Shown here in pieces: positions 25,787 to 33,213 of a stretch of DNA of 64,000 nucleotides (position 1 is its first letter; every line of letters begins with the position of its first letter). A program made the position numbers and the translations under genes. The DNA comes from Karalla daura (Eukaryota > Chordata > Actinopteri > Chaetodontiformes > Leiognathidae), in contig CM055189.1 in the NCBI GenBank assembly GCA_029224185.1, positions 29,170,690 to 29,234,689 on the forward strand, given 5' to 3'. The notes under the pieces were generated by a model. The model was not told the origin of the DNA, ran no database searches, and was given only the letters and a program-made list of their open reading frames with translations.

Positions 25787-26079
25787 GTGTCAGGGCGTTC
25801 TGGAGACTCTCCCCTACGGCGTGACAGTGAGCTCATATTCCAAATTGGGAAAAGCATTGTCTCCATAGAGCCAAATGTTTATCACGTGGCCAATTTGGCT
25901 TTTTCCCATAAGAATGAATGGGAACAACAGAACTCCACAAACGAACATTCACAACCTTGCTATACTTTGACTTTGAAACTTCATTTTCATTTAAAAAATT
26001 GAAGAATCTTGTGGTGTGTTTGTGTAGCGAGTTGCACGCTGATTGGTTGTATGGTTTTTCAGCAGCACCTCTTCTCAAC
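25787..26079. repeat. Left part of the satellite monomer split by the LINE
   Basis: C-type monomer carrying the private run CCAAATTGGGAAAAGCATTG. It ends inside the normal sequence CTCTTCTCGACGACCATG, at CTTCTCAAC (26071-26079). The remainder of the same monomer resumes as GACCATGTGC at 30424. The distance from this start to the next monomer start (30903) is 5,116 bp. Removing a 4,344-bp insert leaves 772 bp, so the array phase is kept across the insertion. Confidence 0.9.
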
Positions 26080-26565
26080 TTCAACTTCAACTTTTATTTG
26101 TTTTAAGTGCCATATCATAACAGCTGTTATCTCAGAGCACTTTACAAGCAGAGCAACAATGTGTACATAGTGAAAAAACCCCCTGTCCTTAGACCCTCGC
26201 AAAGGCTGAGGAACAACTCCCAAGAAAAACCCTGAGAGGGAAAAAAGGGGAGAAACCTCAGGGTGAGAGACAGAGGAGGGGATCCTCACCCAGGACGGAC
26301 AGGCGGGCACAAACAAAACATTATTGATGGCTAACAGTTCAGGATATAAATTAATGAATTGAAGTAGTAGCAGGCAGGAGGAACCGCGGTGAGATGAGCC
26401 GGGTAGAGGTGGTCCTGGATCCAGCTCAGTGTTGATGGAAGTCGGGAGGGAAAATAAAAATAATAAAAATAAAATGAAAAAGTAAAATAAGAATAAACAG
26501 AAAATTAAGAATTAAAAAATAAAATATTAATAAAAATTAAAATAAGAATAAATAAATAAATAAAA

Positions 26566-26621
<56 letters not shown>

Positions 26622-26880
26622 AAAAAATAAAAATGAAAATAAAAATAAAATGAAAATAAAAATAAAATAAGAATAAAAATAAATTGAAAGATAACAAAGG
26701 AGAGGGGCAGGAGAGGGAGGAAGAGGAGGAGATGGAAAACAGACGGGGAGAGGCCAAGAGGAAAGAGAGAAGCTAGAGGGAACGTGAACCTGATTCACAC
26801 CCACAGAGAAGGCAGAGAAGATAGAGCTCAATGTGCCGGGGACCCCCAGCAGACTCAACCTATAGCAGCTTATCTTGGAT
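26080..26880 (-). other. LINE 3' UTR and terminal tail
   Basis: Non-coding 3' end of the L2 element, about 800 bp. The plus-strand end starts with short TTCAAC repeats (26080-26092), which are GTTGAA on the element strand. These are followed by a conserved-looking segment (26093-26340) with the CAGCTGTTATCTC motif and a purine-rich GAGAGGGAAAAAAGGGG stretch. From memory, both are typical of fish L2 3' ends, where the terminal region is recognised by the element's reverse transcriptase. The middle (about 26450-26690) is A/T-rich low-complexity sequence. No polyadenylation tail is present, as expected for this clade. Confidence 0.8.
26450..26690. repeat. A/T-rich low-complexity tract with (TA)~24 microsatellite
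   Basis: The plus strand consists of AAATAAAAAT-type repeats flanking an uninterrupted TA dinucleotide run at 26571-26618 (48 bp, 24 units). It lies wholly inside the LINE 3' UTR and probably expanded after insertion. The long translated frames over this tract (alternating Ile/Tyr and Phe-rich) are composition artefacts. Confidence 0.95.
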
Positions 26881-29800
26881 TTATCTGTAGGCTCTGTCAA
26901 AAAGGAGGGTTTTTAACCTACTCTTAAAGGTAGAGAGGGTGTCTGCCTCCCGGACTGAAACTGGTAGATGGTTCCATAACAGAGGGCCTTGGTAGCTGAA
27001 GGCTCTGGCTCCCCATCTAGACTTAGAGACTCTTGGAACCACAAGTAGGCCTGTATTCAGAGAACGAAGTGTCCTAGTGGGGCAATAGGGTTTTATCAGG
27101 TCTGAGATATAAGAGGGTGCCAGACCATGAAGACCTTTATAGACAAGGAGGAGGATTTTGAACTGGATCCTGAAAGGTACAGGAAGCCAGTGTAATGAGG
27201 CCAGAACAGGAGAGATGTGATCTCTCTTTCTAGTTTTAGTCAGGACACGAGCTGCCGCGTTCTGAATGAGCTGCAGAGTTCTCAGCGACCTATTGGAGCT
27301 TCCAGCCAGTAGAGAGTTGCAGTAGTCCAGCCTGGAGGTAACAAAGGCATGGACCAGCTGTTCTGCTGAATGGAGAGGGAGGAGGTGTCTTATTTTTGAA
27401 ATATTGCGGAGGTGGAAGTAGGCAGTCCGTGAGATCGATTTTATGTGGGAGCTAAAAGACAGGTCTGGATCAAAACTAACACCTAGGTTCTTAACAGTGG
27501 TGGCAGAAGAAGTCGCAAAACTACCTTGTAATGCTATGGCATCAGATATTGAATCGCGTAGGTGTTTAGGACCTATGAGCAGCAACTCTGTTTTTTCAGA
27601 GTTCAGAAGGAGGAAATTATTAGTCATCCAGGCCTTCACATCATCAAGGCAGGACTGAAGCTGCTGTAGACGGTTGAGCTCGCCCGGCTTGATAGATAGA
27701 TATAACTGAGTGTCGTCAGCATAACAGTGGAAATCTATAGAGTGACTCCTGATGATATCACCTAGAGGGAGCATATATACAGAGAAAAGAACTGGACCAA
27801 GCACAGATCCTTGTGGAACCCCGTGGCTGACTTTAGTACGTGGCGATTGGTTATCGTTAACACAAACAAACTGATATCGGTCTGAAAGATAGGACCGGAA
27901 CCAGTCTAAAGCAGTGCCTCTAATTCCGAGTTGATATTCCAGTCTCCTTAGTAAGATCTGGTGGTCGACCGTATCAAAAGCAGCACTGAGATCTAACAAG
28001 ACAAGCACTGAAATGAGACCCTGGTCAGACGCCATGAAGAGGTCATTAGTGACTTTAACCAGTGCAGTCTCAGTGCTATGATTTATTCTAAAACCAGACT
28101 GGAAGGATTCAAATAAACTATTGTTATTGAGGTGTTCACAGAGCTGGTTGGCAATGATCTTCTCAATGATTTTTGAGATGAAGATGAGGTTAGAGATCGG
28201 TCTGTAATTTGCTAAAGTTCCTGGATCAAGGGACGGTTTCTTGAGGAGGGGTTTGATTATTCCGACTTTGAACGTAAGAGGAACGTAACCTTTTGTTATG
28301 GACATGTTAATGAGGTCAAGTAAGGAGGTGGCGATTAAAGGCAGCACTTCCTTTAACAACTTGGTCGGAATTGGGTCAAGGAGGCAGGTCGAAGATTTAG
28401 AGGAGGAGATGATAGTGGTCAGCTGATGCAGGTCAATGGGGTCAAATGAAGATAGTGACCTGGTTATATCCACATCTGTGATCTGAAAGGCTGCAACAGG
28501 GGGTTGGTTAGTTGCCATGCATGCTGAGTGAGTCGTAATTGTTTGTCTAATATTTGTAATTTTGTTGTTAAAGTAGTCCATAAATTCACCACTGCTGAGA
28601 TGGGTAGGGACACACTGCTCAGTGGAGTTATGACTCTGAGTCAGCCTGGCTACAGTGCTGAACAGAAACCTAGGGTTATGCTTATTTTCCTCAATTAGAG
28701 AGGAGTAGTATCTCGCTCTGGCATTACACAGAGCCAGCCTGTAAGTCTTCAGACTATCTTTCCAGGTAAGAAAAATACTAGTGTTTTTGGTGGAACGCCA
28801 TTTCCTCTCTAACTTACGTGCTAGCTGCTTTAGGTGGCGAGTTTCTGGAGTAAACCAGGGGGCGGATCGTGGTCTAGAGATAGTCTTTTTTGTTAGGGGT
28901 GCAGCCGAGTCGAGAGTCTTGCGAAGGGAGGTAACAAAGCTATCAGTGAGGTGATCGATGAGGGAGGGACTCAAGCTTTCATAACAGAGAGGGGGGGATG
29001 CAGTTCCAAGAGACAGGGGGATAGCTTCTTTAAAGTTAGATAAGACGCTGTCGGTTAAGTGCCGTGTATATATACTGCTCTTCTTTCGCACACAACCGGC
29101 TAGAAGGAAGTTGAAAGTAATTAAAGAATGGTCGTAAATAAGTGGATTAGGGGGTGAAACGGTCAGGTGTTTAATTTCAACACCATAAGATAGAACAAGG
29201 TCCAGGGTGTGGTTGAAGCAGTGCGTGGGTTCATGCACATGCTGGCAGAAGCCAATGGACTCGACTATAGAAGTGAATGCTGTACTGCAGCTATCACTGA
29301 CCACATCTACATGAATATTGAAGTCACCGATTATAATGATTTTGTCAGTTTTGAGAACTAGGTTTGAAAGAAATTCTGGAAATTCAGCCAAAAAATCTGA
29401 ATAGGGGCCTGGGGCCCGATACACTACGACAAGTAGGAGGGGCTGTGCTTTCCAGCTTTGGTGACACAGGCTGATGATAAGGCTTTCAAATGAATTATAA
29501 TCAATATTAGGTTTCGGAGTAATTAACAGACTACGATCAAACACGGCTGCCACCCCACCTCCACGGCCAGAACATCGAGGGACATGATAGTTAACATGGC
29601 TGGGAGGAGAAGCCTCATTTAGGCTAACATAGTCACCCTCACAAAGCCAAGTTTCTGTGAGACATAACACATCAATGTTGTTGTCAGAGATTAATTCATT
29701 TACAAGAATGGCTTTGGAGGACAGGGAGCGGATATTAAGTAATCCACATTTAATGCTCCTGTCCTGAGAAGTGACTGAGGAACTCCTGATTTTTATAAGA

Positions 29801-29898
29801 TTGTTAAGGGTCGCTCCTCTGCTGCTAAATCTGGACAGTCGGGGGACAGACACAGTCTCTATGGGGTGCTGTGTGGGTGACTGAAAAGAGGGAAGCAC
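26881..29898 (-). CDS. L2 LINE ORF2: APE endonuclease + reverse transcriptase
   Basis: This 1,005-residue frame has no internal stop. It would nick target DNA and copy the element RNA by target-primed reverse transcription. The N-terminal endonuclease (about residues 50-262) keeps its motifs: LLNIRSL with N55, TETWL with E82, VVYRAPG at 158-164, GDFN at 191-194 and DH at 256-257. The reverse transcriptase covers about 545-800: FQSGFR at 599-604, motif A LDLSAAFDTVDH with D636, HGVPQGSVLGP at 692-702 and YADD at 726-729. The C-terminal L2-type region includes LHWLPVPFR at 902-910, and the protein ends DRAYR. All key residues are intact and the length fits the family, so the enzyme could be functional. 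The first codon given is GTG. The same frame is open up to the ORF1 stop (through 29946), and the first AUG is only at residue 440. The true start is therefore unclear: readthrough, re-initiation or a non-AUG start are all possible. Confidence 0.92.
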   Translation of the reverse strand: MLPSFQSPTQHPIETVSVPRLSRFSSRGATLNNLIKIRSSSVTSQDRSIKCGLLNIRSLSSKAILVNELISDNNIDVLCLTETWLCEGDYVSLNEASPPSHVNYHVPRCSGRGGGVAAVFDRSLLITPKPNIDYNSFESLIISLCHQSWKAQPLLLVVVYRAPGPYSDFLAEFPEFLSNLVLKTDKIIIIGDFNIHVDVVSDSCSTAFTSIVESIGFCQHVHEPTHCFNHTLDLVLSYGVEIKHLTVSPPNPLIYDHSLITFNFLLAGCVRKKSSIYTRHLTDSVLSNFKEAIPLSLGTASPPLCYESLSPSLIDHLTDSFVTSLRKTLDSAAPLTKKTISRPRSAPWFTPETRHLKQLARKLERKWRSTKNTSIFLTWKDSLKTYRLALCNARARYYSSLIEENKHNPRFLFSTVARLTQSHNSTEQCVPTHLSSGEFMDYFNNKITNIRQTITTHSACMATNQPPVAAFQITDVDITRSLSSFDPIDLHQLTTIISSSKSSTCLLDPIPTKLLKEVLPLIATSLLDLINMSITKGYVPLTFKVGIIKPLLKKPSLDPGTLANYRPISNLIFISKIIEKIIANQLCEHLNNNSLFESFQSGFRINHSTETALVKVTNDLFMASDQGLISVLVLLDLSAAFDTVDHQILLRRLEYQLGIRGTALDWFRSYLSDRYQFVCVNDNQSPRTKVSHGVPQGSVLGPVLFSVYMLPLGDIIRSHSIDFHCYADDTQLYLSIKPGELNRLQQLQSCLDDVKAWMTNNFLLLNSEKTELLLIGPKHLRDSISDAIALQGSFATSSATTVKNLGVSFDPDLSFSSHIKSISRTAYFHLRNISKIRHLLPLHSAEQLVHAFVTSRLDYCNSLLAGSSNRSLRTLQLIQNAAARVLTKTRKRDHISPVLASLHWLPVPFRIQFKILLLVYKGLHGLAPSYISDLIKPYCPTRTLRSLNTGLLVVPRVSKSRWGARAFSYQGPLLWNHLPVSVREADTLSTFKSRLKTLLFDRAYR

Positions 29899-29949
29899 AG
29901 AGGAGTGTGTTAGACTGCTCCTCTGCCTCCTGGTCTCAACTCTGAGTCA
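29899..29949 (-). other. In-frame UGA junction between ORF1 and ORF2
   Basis: ORF1 ends with UGA at 29949-29947. The next 16 codons (29946-29899) are open in the same frame and run straight into ORF2. The offset between the ORF1 frame (30501) and the ORF2 frame (29898) is 603 nt, divisible by three. There is no spacer with a new AUG. The codon after the UGA is CUC, close to but not the same as the UGA-CUA context known to favour readthrough. Confidence 0.85.
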
Positions 29950-30450
29950 GGGTGGGGGAGGACTAATGCTCTTAGCCAGGTTACTAGAGAGTTGGGCTGC
30001 TCCTTCCAACGTGGGATGGATGCAGTCCCTCCTAATGAGACCAGGTCTACCCCAGAAAGTTTGCCAATTATTTACAAAGCCCACGTCATTTGCGGGACAC
30101 CACCTCGATAACCAGCGGTTAAATGATGATGTACGGCTAAACATGTCATCACTTGCCAGGTTGGGGAGGGGGCCAGAGAAAACTACGGTGTCCGACATCG
30201 TTTTAGCCATTGTACACACCGATTCCACATTAATTTTTGTGACCTCCGATTGACGTAAACGCAGGTCATTAGCGCCGACGTGGATAACGATTTTACTATA
30301 TCTGTGTTTAGCTTTAGCCAGCAGCTTTAATTTGGATTCAATGTCGCCCGCTCTGGCCCCCGGGATGCAGTCTATGGCCGCTGGACTCGCTAGCTTCACA
30401 TTCCGTAAAATAGAGTCGCCAATGACCATGTGCTCAGGTACCTTCTCCAT
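29947..30450 (-). CDS. 5'-truncated L2 ORF1 (SGNH esterase-like domain) fused to a satellite-encoded start
   Basis: Starting at the ATG at 30450-30448 this frame gives 167 residues. Residues 1-9 (MEKVPEHMV) are encoded by satellite DNA and the LINE part begins at I10. The LINE part is an SGNH-hydrolase fold of the type found in ORF1 of L2/CR1 elements: block I GDS (11-13, nucleophile S13), block II GARAGD (31-36), block III GAND (59-62) and block V DCIH (142-145). It ends in PPPP. Such ORF1 proteins are thought to bind RNA or lipid and to assist retrotransposition; that is family knowledge. The ATG context ACAATGG is favourable. The frame also runs further upstream through TTG at 30501 to a TGA in the satellite. 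The native N-terminal part of ORF1 is missing. Confidence 0.75.
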   Translation of the reverse strand: MEKVPEHMVIGDSILRNVKLASPAAIDCIPGARAGDIESKLKLLAKAKHRYSKIVIHVGANDLRLRQSEVTKINVESVCTMAKTMSDTVVFSGPLPNLASDDMFSRTSSFNRWLSRWCPANDVGFVNNWQTFWGRPGLIRRDCIHPTLEGAAQLSSNLAKSISPPPP

Positions 30451-33213
30451 TGTCTCGTCTGCTGACACGGTAATACAAAATGATGAGGCGTCCAGCTTCA
30501 ATGCACCCCAGCAGATGGCACAGGCCCTGGGTGACTCCCAGAGTTTGAAAGGGCCCCCTCAGCATTGGGCATGTCCAATCTCTTCTGAGCACCGGGCCGA
30601 CATGCCGGATCGCTGCAAAATCAGCTCTCGTTTCGCTCTTTTCACGCTGCTCCCAGCCACACCCTAAGCAGCAGACAAATTCTTTTTTCCAGTTTTGTAG
30701 GAACATTGGTGCTCTCTCATGCGGGGTAGGCCATAAACCCGTGCGCCTTGTGAAATTTTAAATGACGAGCCTCGTCGTAGGCCCAGTGCAGCCTTTTCTC
30801 TCCATAAGCCCCCATTCATTTTCCCACCGCTGCCATCAATGTTAAACGCTACACTACTCCTCGCGACTGTGGCCACAGTTCTCATAGTACACACACCAAA
30901 TCGTGTCAGGGCGTTCTGGAGACTCTCCCCTACGGCGTGACAGTGAGCTCATATTCCAGATTGGGGAAAGCGTTGTCTCCATAGAGCCAAATGTTTATCA
31001 CTTGGCCAATTTGGGTTTTCCCATACGAATGAATGGGAAAAACAGAACTCCACAAACAAACATTCCCAACGTTGCCATCCTTTGACTTTGAAACTTCATT
31101 TTCATTTCAAAAATTGAAGAATCTTGTGGTGTGTTTGTGTAGCGAGTTGCACGCTGATTGGTTGTATGGTTTTTCAGCAGCACCTCTTCTCGACGACCAT
31201 GTGCTCAGGTACCTGCTCCAATGTCTCCTCTGCTGACATGGTAATACAAAGTGATGAGGCGTCCAGCTTCAATGCACCCCAGCAGATGGCACAGGCCCTG
31301 GGAGACTCCCAGAGTTTGAATGGACCCCCTCAGCATTGGGCATGTCCAATCTCTTCTGAGCACCGGGCCGACATGCGGGATCGCTGAAAAATCAGCTCTC
31401 GTTTCACTCTTTTCACGCTGCTCCCAGCCACACCCTAAGCAGCAGACAAATTCTTTTTTCCAGTTTTGTAGGAACATTGGTGCTCTCTCATGCGGGGTAG
31501 GCCATAAACCAGTGCGCCTTGTGAAATTTAAACGACGAGCCTCATCGTAAGCCCAGTGCAGCCTTTTCTCTCCATAAGCCCCCATTCATTGTCCCACCGC
31601 TGCCATCAATGTTAAACGTTACACTACTCCTCGCGACTGTGGCCACAGTTCTCATAGTACACACACCAAATCGTGTCAGGGCATTCTGGAGACTCTCCCC
31701 TACAGTGTGACAGTGAGCTCATATTCCAGATTGGGGAAAGCGTTGTCTCCATAGAGCCAAATGTTTATCAATTGGCCAATTTGTGTTTTCCCATAAGAAT
31801 GAATGGGAAAAAAAGAACTCCACAAACAAACATTCGCAACGTTGCCATACTTTGACTTTGAAACTTCATTTTCATTTAAAAAATTGAAGAGTCTTGTGGT
31901 GTGTTTGTGTAGCGAGTTGCACGCTGATTGGTTGTATGGTTTTTCAGCAGCACCTCTTCTCGACGACCATGTGCTCAGGTACCTTCTCCATTGTCTCGTC
32001 TGCTGACATGGTAATACAAAGTGATGAGGCGTCCAGCTTCAATGCATCCCAGCAGATGGCACAGGCCCTGGGTGACTCCCAGAGTTTGAAAGGGCCCCCT
32101 CAGCATTGGGCATGTCCAATCTCTTCTGAGCACCGGGCCGACATGCCGGATCGCTGCAAAATCAGCTCTCGTTTCGCTCTTTTCACGCTGCTCCCAGCCA
32201 CACCCTAAGCAGCAGACAAATTATTTTTTCCAGTTTTGTAGGAACATTGGTGCTCTCTCATGCGGGGTTGGCCATAAACCCGTGCGCCTTTTGAAATTTT
32301 AAATGACGAGCCTCGTCGTAGGCCCAGTGCAGCCTTTTCTCTCCATAAGCCCCCATTCATTTTCCCACCGCTGCCATCAATGTTAAACGTTGCACTACTC
32401 CTCGCGACTGTGGCCACAGTTCTCATAGTACACACACCAAATCGTGTCAGGGCTTTCTGGAGACTCTCCCCTACAGCGTGACAGTGAGCTCATATTCCAG
32501 ATTGGGGAAAGCGTTGTCTCCATAGAGCCAAATGTTTGTCACGTGGCCAGTTTGGGTTTTCCTATAAGAATGAATGGGAAAAAAAGAACTCCACAAACAA
32601 ACATTCGCAACGTTGCCATACTTTGGATTTTAAACTTCATTTTCATTTCAAAAATTGAAGAATCTTGTGGTGTGTTTGTGTAGCGAGTTGCACGCTGATT
32701 GGTTGTATGGTTTTTCAGCAGCACCTCTTCTCGACGACCATGTGCTCAGGTACCTGCTCCATTGTCTCGTCTGCTGACATGGTAATACAAAGTGATGAGG
32801 TGTCCAGCTTCAATACACCCCAGCAGATGGCACAGGCCCTGGGAGACTCCCAGAGTTTGAAAGGGCCCCTTCAGCATTGGGCATGTCCAATCTCTTCTGA
32901 GCATCGGGCCGACATGCGGGATTGCTGAAAAATCAGCTCTCGTTTCACTCTTTTCACGCTGCTCCCAGCCACACCCTAAGCAGCAGACAAATTCTTTTTT
33001 CCAGTTTTGTAGGAACATTGGTGCTCTCTCATGCGGGGCAGGCCATTAACCTGTGCGCCTTGTGAAATTTAAACGACGAGCCTCATCGTTGGCCCAGTGC
33101 AGCCTTTTCTCTCCATAAGCCCCCATTCATTGTCCCACCACTGCCATCAATGTGAAACGTTACACTACTCCTCGCGACTGTGGCCACAGTTCTCACAGTA
33201 CACACACCAAATC
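30424..33213. repeat. Transitional satellite segment between left and right subtypes
   Basis: Bases 30424-30902 complete the monomer split by the LINE. The monomers at 30903 (A-like, but with CCATAGAGCC), 31673 (E-like start GGCATTCTGG and CTACAGTGTGAC) and 32444 (D-like) still have the full 770-771-bp length of the left array. E-type markers appear here for the first time. The first shortened F-type monomer is at 33214. Confidence 0.8.

Larger units (their letters stand above)
1..26079. repeat. Left satellite array, ~770-bp monomer
   Basis: Head-to-tail tandem repeat. The landmark GTGTCAGGG (ATGTCAGGG in the monomers at 19623 and 22705) recurs 34 times, at 363, 1134, 1904, 2675, 3445, 4217, 4987, 5758, 6528, 7299, 8069, 8840, 9610 and then about every 770 bp up to 25787. 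Spacing is 770-772 bp. Bases 1-362 are the end of a monomer that begins outside the window. All monomers have the same orientation. Four subtypes can be told apart. A has CCAGAGAGCC, CATACGAATG and GGGAAAAACAG. B has CCCACGGCG and AGCAAGTTG. C has CACGTGGCC, GGGAACAACAG and ACGAACATTCACAACC. D has CTACAGCGTG and CCTATAAG or CCGATAAG. Length differences come mostly from a 1-bp indel in the GAAATTTAAA region. No monomer carries a credible gene. The family name is unknown to me. Confidence 0.97.
26080..30423 (-). mobile_element. L2-clade LINE, 5'-truncated, inserted in the satellite
   Basis: A 4.34-kb non-LTR retrotransposon in minus orientation. Read on its own strand it has the C-terminal ORF1 SGNH-esterase domain, ORF2 with APE-type endonuclease and reverse transcriptase, an ~800-bp 3' UTR and a terminal short-unit tail (GTTGAAGTTGAA). 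The L2 assignment comes from the ORF2 sequence style (LLNIRSL, TETWL, YRAP, GDFNIHVD, LDLSAAFDTVDH, YADDTQLYL, the LHWLPVPFR C-terminal motif) and the tail, features I know from fish L2 elements. The 5' UTR and N-terminal part of ORF1 are absent, as expected from incomplete reverse transcription. No LTRs are present. No other copy lies in the window, so the satellite amplifications seen here did not carry it along. Confidence 0.9.

Noticed and set aside
1..26079. Satellite as tandem 5'-UTR promoter monomers of the LINE (as in some mouse L1)
   Set aside because: The satellite resumes in phase on both sides of the LINE and the LINE is 5'-truncated inside ORF1, so simple insertion explains the layout. 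A true promoter relation would need a full-length L2 carrying this sequence, which is not in the window.
26505..26900. 131-residue minus-strand frame rich in Tyr/Ile and Phe
   Set aside because: It is the translation of the TA and AAAT low-complexity tract in the LINE 3' UTR.
27443..27658. Plus-strand frames within the LINE (also 29966-30253)
   Set aside because: They are antisense shadows of ORF2 and ORF1, whose domains are clearly on the minus strand.
26080..30423. Retrovirus or LTR element
   Set aside because: No LTRs, no gag/protease/integrase. The endonuclease is APE-type and the tail is a short simple repeat, as in non-LTR elements.
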